Positions 18,297 through 26,036 of a stretch of 64,000 nucleotides of DNA are shown here, one piece after another. Under the pieces are notes generated by a model. It searched no databases and was not told where the DNA came from. It was given only the letters and a program-made list of their open reading frames with translations. How positions within the stretch are numbered: the stretch's first letter is position 1; the number at the start of each line of letters is the position of its first letter. This DNA comes from Paraburkholderia monticola (GTDB lineage: Bacteria > Pseudomonadota > Gammaproteobacteria > Burkholderiales > Burkholderiaceae), in NCBI RefSeq assembly GCF_001580545.1, contig NZ_LRBG01000007.1, forward strand, positions 158,230 to 222,229, read 5' to 3'. The position numbers were made by a program, and so were the translations under genes.

Positions 18297-18485
18297 CATG
18301 CTCCTCCAGCCTACGATGGTTGAACGTCACGAAGAACGACAAGCGCGCTCGGAAGCGAATCGCCGACGTTGATTGATCGGCGATGTCCTCATACAACTAA
18401 TTCAGAGGACGGCGGGGGCACTCGCGGGGACGGTTCGTGAAAACTCTTCCGGGTTTGCCCGCGCTGAAATGCGCGTCTTTTTATA

Positions 18486-18503
18486 TATAATATTTGATAT
18501 CAT
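18486..18503. promoter_or_regulatory. AT-rich promoter and palindrome at the mdc regulator start
   Basis: TATAAT, a perfect -10 match, is followed by ATTTGATATCAT, which contains the palindrome TGATATCA and touches the regulator's start codon. FCD-type GntR proteins bind short palindromes of this kind, so autoregulation is plausible. If the -10 is genuine, the message would have almost no leader. Confidence 0.4.
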
Positions 18504-19275
18504 GAGTCACGCAACTGAAGGTTTTCCCCTGGATGCCCCCATGCACGGTTCACTTCTTCCGGCTGCCGCGCCGCGCGAGAGCACCTCGCACGTGATCGCG
18601 GAGGCGCTGCGCGCGGCGATCGTCGACGGTACGCTCGCGCCTGGCGCACCGTTGCGACAGGACGCGATCGCCCGGCATTTCTCCGTGAGCGCAATTCCTG
18701 TGCGCGAGGCCCTGCGCCAGCTCGAAAGCGAGGGCTGGGCCCGCGCGGCGGTGCATAAAGGCGCGACGGTCGCGCCGCTGTCCGCCGACGAAGCGCGCGA
18801 GATCTACGAGATCCGCTCCGCGCTCGAAAGTCTCGCGCTCGGCCTCGCGATTCCTAATCACTCCGCCGCGACGTTGCGCGAGGCCGCGGAGTTGTGCCGC
18901 GCCGCCGAGCTCGAAGCGGACCCATCGCTCTACGTCGCGCGCAATGCCGCGTTTCACATGAGCCTTTACGCGCCCGCCGGGCGGCCGCAGCTCGAGGACA
19001 TGATCGAGCTGCTGCACCGGCGCGGCGAACGCTATCTGCGCCTGAAGTTCGGCTTGCCGTCGTACAAGGGCGAGTCCGACACCGAGCACGCCGCGCTGCT
19101 CGACGCGGTCGAGCGCCGCGATATCGCGGCCGCGCAGTCGCTGGTCGTCTCGCATCTGCTCGGCACCGGCGAGCTGCTGCATCGTTTCCTGACCGAGCGC
19201 GCGCGCGAAGAAGCCGCGCTTGCGCATCAACCGAAGCCGCGCGGCCGACGCCCGCGCGTCACCACCGGGAGCTGA
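18502..19275 (+). CDS. mdcY: FCD-domain GntR family regulator of the malonate operon
   Basis: This 257-residue protein has a GntR winged helix (about residues 25-85, with AIARHFSVSAIPVREALRQLES) and an all-helical FCD effector domain. Metal/ligand positions such as the RNAAFHMSLY helix and HAALLDAVERRD segment are visible. It is the first gene of the malonate decarboxylase operon, ending eight bases before mdcA, and matches the place and type of MdcY in Acinetobacter. The product probably represses the operon until malonate or malonyl-CoA appears. The start could also be an ATG 42 bp downstream. Confidence 0.85.
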   Translation: MSHATEGFPLDAPMHGSLLPAAAPRESTSHVIAEALRAAIVDGTLAPGAPLRQDAIARHFSVSAIPVREALRQLESEGWARAAVHKGATVAPLSADEAREIYEIRSALESLALGLAIPNHSAATLREAAELCRAAELEADPSLYVARNAAFHMSLYAPAGRPQLEDMIELLHRRGERYLRLKFGLPSYKGESDTEHAALLDAVERRDIAAAQSLVVSHLLGTGELLHRFLTERAREEAALAHQPKPRGRRPRVTTGS

Positions 19276-19283
19276 CCCAGCCG

Positions 19284-20966
19284 ATGACCGAGCCGATGAA
19301 CCACCCCGCCCACGCCACCGCATCGCCGTCCACGGCTCGCTCATGGACGACCCGCCGCGACGAAAAGAACCGCCGCCTCGCGGCCATCGCGCCGTGGCTC
19401 GAAGACGGCGTGCTGCCGTCGCACCGTATCGTCGATGCGCTCGAAACGCTGATCCAGCCCGGCGAGCGCGTCGCGCTCGAAGGCGACAACCAGAAGCAGG
19501 CCGACTTCCTGTCGCGCTCGCTCGCCCAGGTCGATCCACACAAGCTGCACGACGTGCATCTGCTGATTTCGAGCATTAGCCGTCCTGAGCATCTGACGCT
19601 GTTCGAGCGCGGCATCGCGCACAAGGTCGACTTTTCGTTCGCGGGGCCGCAGAGTCTGCGCGTCGCGCAACTGCTCGAAGACGGCCAGCTCGAAATCGGC
19701 GCGATCTATACCTACGTCGAGCTGTATGCGCGCATGTTCGTCGACCTGAGCCCGCACGTCGCGCTGTTGTGCGCGGAACAGGCCGACCGTCACGGCAATC
19801 TGTACACCGGCCCGAATACCGAGGACACCCCCACCATCGCCGAGGCCGCCGCGTTCCGTCACGGCATCGTGATCGTGCAGGTCAACGAGGTCGTCGACGA
19901 ACTGCCGCGTGTCGATATTCCGGGTTCGTGGGTCGACGTGGTCGTGCAGGCGGACCGGCCGTACGCGGTCGAGCCGCTGTTCACGCGCGATCCGCGCCAT
20001 ATCGGCGACTTGCAGGTGCTGACCGCGATGATGGTGATTCGCGGCATCTACGAGCCGTACGGGGTCACGTCGCTGAATCACGGCATCGGCTTCGATACCG
20101 CGGCGATCGAACTGCTGCTGCCCACCTACGGCGAATCGCTCGGCCTCAAGGGCAAGATCTGCCGCAACTGGACGCTCAATCCGCACCCCACGATGATCCC
20201 CGCGATCGAATCGGGCTGGGTCGACAGCATCCACTGCTTCGGCAGCGAGGTCGGCATGGAGGCGTATATCGAGGCGCGCCCCGATGTGTTCTTCACCGGC
20301 AACGACGGCAGCCTGCGCTCGAACCGCGTGCTGTGCCAGTTGGCCGGACAGTACGGCGTCGATCTGTTCATCGGCTCGACGTTGCAGATCGACGCGGACG
20401 CGAATTCGTCGACGGTCACGCGCGGGCGGCTGGCCGGTTTCGGCGGCGCGCCGAACATGGGCCACGATCCGCGCGGCCGGCGTCATTCGAGCGAGGCGTG
20501 GCTGAAGCTGCTGAAGGGCGACGGCGCGGTGTCGCGTGGCCAGAAGCTGGTCGTGCAGTTGGCCGAGACGTACAAGAAAGGCGGCGAGCCGACCTTCGTC
20601 GATGAACTCGACGCGGTCGCCGTCGGCGCCAAAAGCGGCATGCCGATCGCGCCGGTGATGATCTACGGCGACGACGTGAGCCATGTGGTCACCGAAGAAG
20701 GCATCGCGCACCTGCACAAGGCCGAGGGCATCGACGAACGGCGCGCGGCGCTCGCCGCGGTGGCCGGTGTTACGCCGATCGGTCTGCGCGCGAAGCCCGA
20801 GAAAACCGCGGAATTGCGCCGGCGCGGCATCGTCGCGTATCCGGAAGATCTCGGCATCCGGCGCGGCGAAGCGAAGCGTTCGCTGCTCGCGGCGCGCAGC
20901 ATCGACGATCTGGTCACGTGGTCGGGCGGACTGTACGCACCGCCCGCGCGCTTCCGGAGCTGGTGA
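19284..20966 (+). CDS. mdcA: Malonate decarboxylase alpha subunit
   Basis: This 560-residue subunit exchanges the acetyl group on the carrier protein for malonyl, acting as acetyl-ACP:malonate ACP transferase. It has the CoA-transferase fold with segments typical of MdcA such as VDFSFAGPQSLRVAQLLEDG, EQADRHGNLYTGPNTEDTP and GRLAGFGGAPNMGHDPRGRRH. Length matches characterised MdcA proteins. The frame is open far upstream, but this ATG is the first inside the family's normal length and lies directly after the regulator stop. It opens a tightly packed seven-gene operon whose order ABCDEGH is the standard one. Confidence 0.96.
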   Translation: MTEPMNHPAHATASPSTARSWTTRRDEKNRRLAAIAPWLEDGVLPSHRIVDALETLIQPGERVALEGDNQKQADFLSRSLAQVDPHKLHDVHLLISSISRPEHLTLFERGIAHKVDFSFAGPQSLRVAQLLEDGQLEIGAIYTYVELYARMFVDLSPHVALLCAEQADRHGNLYTGPNTEDTPTIAEAAAFRHGIVIVQVNEVVDELPRVDIPGSWVDVVVQADRPYAVEPLFTRDPRHIGDLQVLTAMMVIRGIYEPYGVTSLNHGIGFDTAAIELLLPTYGESLGLKGKICRNWTLNPHPTMIPAIESGWVDSIHCFGSEVGMEAYIEARPDVFFTGNDGSLRSNRVLCQLAGQYGVDLFIGSTLQIDADANSSTVTRGRLAGFGGAPNMGHDPRGRRHSSEAWLKLLKGDGAVSRGQKLVVQLAETYKKGGEPTFVDELDAVAVGAKSGMPIAPVMIYGDDVSHVVTEEGIAHLHKAEGIDERRAALAAVAGVTPIGLRAKPEKTAELRRRGIVAYPEDLGIRRGEAKRSLLAARSIDDLVTWSGGLYAPPARFRSW

Positions 20967-20968
20967 CG

Positions 20969-21949
20969 ATGGCGTCCGCGGCGGCTCTTCTCGAACGGTT
21001 GGACGCGCCGGTTGCTTCGGTCTCGGGCGAGGCGTGCGATACATTGCCGGCCGCGCCGATGGCGGCCCCACCGTTTTCCGACACCCAACTCGCGCGCAAC
21101 GCGATCACCGCGCTGATCGACGAAGCCGAGCTCACGCCGAAGCCCGCGCTCGTCGACCGACGCGGCAGCGGCGCGCATCGCGACCTCGATCTCCCGATCA
21201 TGCGGCGCTCCGCGCACGCGCTCGAACCCACTTTCGCGGCGCTGGCGCGCACGGCGCGCCGCCGCGGCGAACCGTCGGCGCTGCTGCGCACCGAGCTCGC
21301 GCAGATCGGCCGCGCGGGCGAACAGGACATGATGCACGCGACGGGCGGCAGCAATGCGCATCGCGGCGCGATCTGGATCATCGGCCTGCTGGTGGCCGGC
21401 GCCGCGCTCGACACGTCGTCGAGTCCGTCCGCCCGCTCGCACCTGGCTGGCAATCCTAACGATGTGGATACCTCGCGCGTCTGCACGCTGGCCGCGCAGA
21501 TCGCCTGCTTCCCGGACCGCTTCGCCGCTTCGTCCGACAGCCACGGCGAACGCGCGCGTCAGCGCTATCAGGTCGGCGGCGCGCGGCGCGAAGCGCAGGA
21601 CGGCTTTCCGCATGCACTCGACGTCGGCCTGCCCGCCTTGCACGCGGCGCGCGCACGCCAGCTCGACGAAACCACCGCGCGCATCGACGCGCTGCTCGCC
21701 ATCATGAGCACGCTCGACGACACCTGCCTGCTGCATCGCGCCGGCCTCGCCGGCTTGCATGCCGGCCAGCGCGGCGCGCGGCGTGTGCTCGACGCGGGCG
21801 GCAGTTCGACGGCCGCGGGCCGCGTCGCGCTCGACGCGCTCGAGAGCGAACTGCTGTCGTTGAACGCATCGCCTGGCGGCGCGGCCGATCTGCTCGCCGC
21901 CACCCTCTTTCTCGACATGCTGGCGCATCGCGACGCCAGCCGGAGCTGA
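20969..21949 (+). CDS. mdcB: Triphosphoribosyl-dephospho-CoA synthase
   Basis: This 326-residue enzyme makes 2'-(5''-triphosphoribosyl)-3'-dephospho-CoA, the precursor of the malonate decarboxylase prosthetic group. Family hallmarks include ARNAITALIDEAELTPKPALVDRRGSGAHRDL and the MMHATGGSNAHRGAIW motif. The ATG lies nine bases after GGAG and just behind the mdcA stop; a GTG six bases earlier overlapping that stop is an alternative. It is somewhat longer than many MdcB proteins, mainly in its Ala-rich C-terminal half. MdcG, encoded later in the operon, uses its product. Confidence 0.94.
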   Translation: MASAAALLERLDAPVASVSGEACDTLPAAPMAAPPFSDTQLARNAITALIDEAELTPKPALVDRRGSGAHRDLDLPIMRRSAHALEPTFAALARTARRRGEPSALLRTELAQIGRAGEQDMMHATGGSNAHRGAIWIIGLLVAGAALDTSSSPSARSHLAGNPNDVDTSRVCTLAAQIACFPDRFAASSDSHGERARQRYQVGGARREAQDGFPHALDVGLPALHAARARQLDETTARIDALLAIMSTLDDTCLLHRAGLAGLHAGQRGARRVLDAGGSSTAAGRVALDALESELLSLNASPGGAADLLAATLFLDMLAHRDASRS

Positions 21950-21954
21950 GACTC

Positions 21955-22278
21955 ATGGAACATCTGACCTTCGACTATCCGGCGCAACGCGCCGTCACGA
22001 CCCGCGCGCACGTCGGCGTGGTCGGCTCGGGCGATCTGGAAGTGCTGCTCTCGCCCGCCGCCGCCACGGCAAGCGGCTCGGCGCTCGTCGCGCACGTGGT
22101 CGTGCGCACCAGCGTCGACGGCTATAGCCACATCTGGAAGAGCGTATTCGACCGCTTCTTCACGCGCTACGACGGCGCCGCGCACATCGAGATCAACGAC
22201 TTCGGCGCGACGCCCGGCGTGGTCGCGTTGCGGCTCGCCGAAGCGGTCGAAGCGGCCGAGGAAGGAGACCCGGCATGA
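21955..22278 (+). CDS. mdcC: Malonate decarboxylase acyl carrier protein (delta subunit)
   Basis: This 107-residue carrier holds the phosphoribosyl-dephospho-CoA arm on which malonyl is decarboxylated to acetyl. The attachment serine is Ser25 in the VVGSGDLEVLL motif. The fold and the later INDFGATPGVVALRL segment match MdcC/CitD-type carriers. It overlaps mdcD by 4 bp and follows mdcB by 5 bp. Confidence 0.95.
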   Translation: MEHLTFDYPAQRAVTTRAHVGVVGSGDLEVLLSPAAATASGSALVAHVVVRTSVDGYSHIWKSVFDRFFTRYDGAAHIEINDFGATPGVVALRLAEAVEAAEEGDPA

Positions 22279-23159
22279 GCACGACCGCCACCATTCACAG
22301 CACGCCGCTCCTGCACGAGAGCTTCATCGAACTGCCGGCGCGCGAGCGCGCCCGGTCGCTGCTCGACGCGGGCAGCTTCCGCGAATTGCTCGGCCCGTTC
22401 GATCGCATCGAGTCGCCGTGGCTGCCCTTGCAGGGCATCGTCTGCCAGGCCGACGACGGCTGCGTGATCGCGCGCGGCACGATCGACGGCGAGCCGGCCG
22501 TGGTCGCCGCGATCGAATCGGCGTTCCAGGGCGGCAGCATCGGTGAGGTATCGGGCAGCAAGATCGCCGCCGCCCTTGAAATGGCGTTGCGCGACTGCGA
22601 GCGCGGCAAGCTCGTGCGCCCCGTCGTGCTGTTCGAAACCGGCGGCGTGCGGCTGCAGGAAGCGAACCTCGGGCTCGCGGTGATCGCCGAGATCCAGGCG
22701 GCGATCGTCGCGCTGCGCCGGCACGTGCCGGTGGTCGGCGTGATCGCGGGCATGGTCGGCTGCTTTGGCGGGATGTCGCTCGCCGCCGCGTTGTGCTCGT
22801 ACCTGATCGTGACGAAGCAGGGGCGGCTCGGCATGAACGGGCCGGAAGTGATCGAGCAGGAAGCCGGTATCGAAGAGCTCGATGCGAGCGATCGGCGCCG
22901 CGTGTGGCAACTGATCGGCGGCGAGCAGCGCGTCGCGAGCGCACTCGCCGACACGCTCGTCGACGACGATGCCGACACGGTGCGCGCCGCCGTGCACGCC
23001 GCGTTCGCGCAGGGCGTGCCGGCCGCGCACCGCAGCGAGCAGGTCGACACGTTCCTGCGGCGGCTCGCGCAGATCGATCCGGCGAACGTCACGCCGGAGA
23101 CCGTGCGTGACGTATACGAAGCGCAAGGCCGCGCTGCATCGAACAAGGAGCAGGCATGA
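22275..23159 (+). CDS. mdcD: Malonate decarboxylase beta subunit
   Basis: This 294-residue subunit forms, with MdcE, the malonyl-ACP decarboxylase of carboxyltransferase (crotonase-like) fold. ESAFQGGSIGEVSGSKIAAALE, VVLFETGGVRLQEANLGL and GGMSLAAALCSYLIVTKQGRLGMNGPEV are typical of MdcD. The start overlaps the mdcC stop and follows a GGAG site. Length is normal. It acts in the cytoplasm, releasing CO2 and leaving acetyl on the carrier. Confidence 0.95.
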   Translation: MSTTATIHSTPLLHESFIELPARERARSLLDAGSFRELLGPFDRIESPWLPLQGIVCQADDGCVIARGTIDGEPAVVAAIESAFQGGSIGEVSGSKIAAALEMALRDCERGKLVRPVVLFETGGVRLQEANLGLAVIAEIQAAIVALRRHVPVVGVIAGMVGCFGGMSLAAALCSYLIVTKQGRLGMNGPEVIEQEAGIEELDASDRRRVWQLIGGEQRVASALADTLVDDDADTVRAAVHAAFAQGVPAAHRSEQVDTFLRRLAQIDPANVTPETVRDVYEAQGRAASNKEQA

Positions 23160-23977
23160 ACGACACGACACTCACACGCGGCGTACGCTGGTTCGAGGCA
23201 CTGGCAGGTGCGCCGTCGAGCGCGGCGCCCGTCTGGCGAGGCGATGCGCCGCTCGGCGGCGAGACCGCGCGCTTCATCACGGTCGTGCCCGACCCCGCGA
23301 ACCGCTTTCCACGCGCGACTACCAACGTGGTTGGGCTCGAACAGGGTTGGCAACTCGCGCGCGCGGTGCGCGAAGTGATCGACGCGGATGCAGGTATGGA
23401 CGCCAGCGCGCGCCGCCCGATCGTCGCGATCGTCGACGTGAAGAGCCAGGCATACGGCTATCGCGAGGAAATGCTCGGCATTCACCTCGCCTGCGCGGCC
23501 GCCGTCGATGCCTACGCAAGCGCGCGTGATGCGGGACATCCGGTGATCGCGCTGATCGTCGGTCCGGCGATGTCGGGCGCGTTCCTCGCGCACGGCTATC
23601 AGGCGAACCGCATCGTCGCGCTCGACGCACCCGGCACGATGGTCCACGCGATGGGCAAGGAAGCGGCCGCGCGCGTCACGCGCCGCACGGTCGAAGCGCT
23701 CGACGAACTTGGCGAGACGATCGTGCCGATGTCGTATTCGATGGCGTCGTTCGCGAAGTTGGGGCTGCTCGATCAGCTGATCGAAGGCATCGACGCGGAT
23801 GCGCCCGACGCGGCGCAGATCGAGCGCGTGCGTGCGGTGCTGGCAGCGCAGATTCGCAGCGCGCGCGAGGGGAATCGGACGCTCGCGCGCCGGCTGGAAT
23901 CGGCAACGGCGCGGCAGACTCGCGCGGCGTCGATCGAGGTGCGTCGGCGTCTCGCCGAGCAATGGGATGCTGTGTGA
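23156..23977 (+). CDS. mdcE: Malonate decarboxylase gamma subunit
   Basis: This 273-residue partner of MdcD shares the carboxyltransferase fold. The oxyanion-hole region IVGPAMSGAFLAHGYQANRIVAL and the KSQAYGYREEMLGIHL segment are typical of MdcE. An AAGGAG site precedes the ATG, which overlaps the mdcD stop by four bases. The stop overlaps the mdcG start (TGATG), so translation of the subunits appears coupled. Confidence 0.95.
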   Translation: MNDTTLTRGVRWFEALAGAPSSAAPVWRGDAPLGGETARFITVVPDPANRFPRATTNVVGLEQGWQLARAVREVIDADAGMDASARRPIVAIVDVKSQAYGYREEMLGIHLACAAAVDAYASARDAGHPVIALIVGPAMSGAFLAHGYQANRIVALDAPGTMVHAMGKEAAARVTRRTVEALDELGETIVPMSYSMASFAKLGLLDQLIEGIDADAPDAAQIERVRAVLAAQIRSAREGNRTLARRLESATARQTRAASIEVRRRLAEQWDAV

Positions 23978-24675
23978 TGGGCGTCTGTGCGGCGGCGCCC
24001 TTCTCCACCGAGTGCGCCACGTCGTGCGACGCGCGCTGGCGACCGCATGACCTGTTGTGCTTGCGCCGGCTGCATGCGTTCGCCGACGAACCGGCGTGGG
24101 TTCGCGACGCGTTCGAACGTGCGCCGTATGCGGTCGTTCGACGCGCGCTTGCCGCGGATGGTTTCGTTGCGATCGGCGTGCGCGGCGCGCAGCGAGCAGA
24201 GCGCTACGGCACATGGGTGCATGCGGACGATATCGTCAGTGCCGTGTCGCCTGAATCGCTGGCGCGATCGCAAGCCGATGACGGACGTGATGCATTGCCC
24301 GCTTTCGCTGCGCTGATTGCATTGCAACGTGATTCGACTGGCCCGCTCGCGAGATTCGTTTGGGGTCCTGCGGGTAGTACGGGATTTGAACTGGCGACAC
24401 GCGTGCCGACCGTCAACGAAGCGAGCGATCTCGATCTGTTGATTCGCATGCCTGAGCGGCTCGCATTGGAGCTCGCGCGTGCGTTGTTGGAGCAATTGCA
24501 TACGCACGCGGAACGTATCGGCGCCCGCCTCGATGCGCAACTCGAAACGCCCGCGGGCGGCGTGGCGCTCGCCGAATGGGCCGGGGGCAAGGCGCGTGTG
24601 CTGGCCCGGCATGCTAGCGGTCCACAGTTGATCGCCGATCCATGGGCCGCTGCTGCTAATGATGGCGGCATCTGA
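23977..24675 (+). CDS. mdcG: Phosphoribosyl-dephospho-CoA transferase
   Basis: This 232-residue nucleotidyltransferase attaches the prosthetic group made by MdcB to Ser25 of MdcC. WRPHDLLCLR near the start and the metal-binding SDLDLLIRM motif in the middle are family hallmarks. I chose the ATG overlapping the mdcE stop; the frame begins 15 bp earlier inside mdcE. The stop overlaps the start of mdcH. Confidence 0.93.
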   Translation: MGVCAAAPFSTECATSCDARWRPHDLLCLRRLHAFADEPAWVRDAFERAPYAVVRRALAADGFVAIGVRGAQRAERYGTWVHADDIVSAVSPESLARSQADDGRDALPAFAALIALQRDSTGPLARFVWGPAGSTGFELATRVPTVNEASDLDLLIRMPERLALELARALLEQLHTHAERIGARLDAQLETPAGGVALAEWAGGKARVLARHASGPQLIADPWAAAANDGGI

Positions 24676-25607
24676 TGCTCGGCCTTCTCTTCCCCGGTCA
24701 GGGTGCGCAGAGCGAAGGCTTTCTGCATCGGCTGCCGCAGCATCGCGCGGTACAGGACACGCTCGCTGAAGCAGCCGACACGCTCGACGTCGACGTGCTG
24801 ACGCTCGACTCATCCGAGGCTTTGAATTCGACCGTTGCCGTGCAACTGGGCTTGACGATCGCGGGCGTCGCGATCGCACGCGCGCTCGCCGATGAAGGAC
24901 TGACAGCGCAAATCAGCGCGGGGCTGTCGGTCGGCGCTTATCCGGCAGCGGTCAGTTGCGGTGCGGTGGCGTTTCGCGACGCATTGAGGCTGGTGCGCCG
25001 ACGCGCCCAGTTGATGGAAACCGCTTATCCATCGGGCTATGGTCTCGCGGCGGTATCCGGCTTGAGCGAGCATCAGGTCGAAACGCTCGTCGCGCAGCAG
25101 GGCGCCGAGCCACGGCATCGCGTGTATATCGGCAACGTCAATGCGCCGCGGCAGATCGTAATGGCCGGCGCTAACGAGGCACTCGACGCGTTCATCGAAC
25201 GCGCGCTCGCGGCCGGCGCGCGCAAGGCCACGCGGCTCGAGGTCAGCGTACCCTCGCATTGCGAATTGCTCGCGCATGCAAGCGACGAACTGCTGGCGTA
25301 TTCGCGCGAGTTGCGCTTTGAAAGACCTGGCGGTGTTTATATCGGCAATCGCGGTGGACGGCCGTTATATACGGCCGAGGCGATTCGCGACGATCTTGCG
25401 ACCAATATGCGCTACACCGTGCGCTGGTTCGATGCGCTGACGGCGATGCAGGAAATGGGCGCGCATGTGCTGGTCGAGGCGCCGCCGGGCCAGGTGTTGA
25501 CGGATATCGTGAAGGAGCATTTTTCGCAGGTTAGTGCGCTTGCTGCCGGCGCGTTGCCGTTTGACAGGTTGGTGGGGACGGTGGGTAGGCGGTTGGAGCG
25601 TGGGTGA
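24675..25607 (+). CDS. mdcH: Malonyl-CoA:ACP transacylase of malonate decarboxylase
   Basis: This 310-residue acyltransferase loads the first malonyl group onto the carrier to start the catalytic cycle. It opens with the FabD-like GQGAQSEGF motif, has the nucleophile Ser85 in GLSVGAYPA and a downstream His in VPSHCELL. It is the last gene of the mdc operon. Length equals that of known MdcH proteins. Confidence 0.94.
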   Translation: MLGLLFPGQGAQSEGFLHRLPQHRAVQDTLAEAADTLDVDVLTLDSSEALNSTVAVQLGLTIAGVAIARALADEGLTAQISAGLSVGAYPAAVSCGAVAFRDALRLVRRRAQLMETAYPSGYGLAAVSGLSEHQVETLVAQQGAEPRHRVYIGNVNAPRQIVMAGANEALDAFIERALAAGARKATRLEVSVPSHCELLAHASDELLAYSRELRFERPGGVYIGNRGGRPLYTAEAIRDDLATNMRYTVRWFDALTAMQEMGAHVLVEAPPGQVLTDIVKEHFSQVSALAAGALPFDRLVGTVGRRLERG

Positions 25608-26036
25608 TGGGTGCGCTTTGGGGGGTGGGGGGCCTAGGCGACAACCTGCCGGCCAGCGAACCGGGAACGCTGCCTTTCGATTGGCTGCATTGCTCCGGAA
25701 CCTGACGGACGCGCTACGCCCACGATTCGGCCATTGCCGCTATTGGGGACGACTGGATTCTACGTCGGCAATCTGGCGGCGGATTCAACCGGTCGATGCC
25801 CTCAGCCCCGAGCATGGGCGAGCGCCACAAGCAGATGTGGGCAGGCGTCGTACAAACCTAAACACTTTCAGAAGTTCGACATCGATCAAGTCCGAAACAT
25901 GTAGGCGCTCCTGATCCGACAGGCGCATCCAGAACGCTACATTTGTGTGTATAACTTCGGATCGCGCCCTGCTATTCTGTTTGAATTGCACGCTGCCCCT
26001 ATCCGCAGGCGGCGAATTTCCTGATCGAGCGTCGTC
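25608..26036. other. Intergenic region between the malonate operon and the sensor kinase
   Basis: No convincing gene is seen. The first part is G-rich and continues the coding-like composition of the operon end; the last 100 bp are more AT-rich and probably hold the kinase promoter. TACATTTGTGT at 25938-25948 recurs, inverted, in a palindrome downstream of the response regulator. Confidence 0.5.

Noticed and set aside
18550..19539. Minus-strand frame over mdcY and the start of mdcA
   Set aside because: No domain, and both overlapped genes are strongly supported.
25785..25991. Small minus-strand frame in the gap before the sensor kinase
   Set aside because: It has no ribosome site, signal peptide or recognisable domain; listed only as intergenic.
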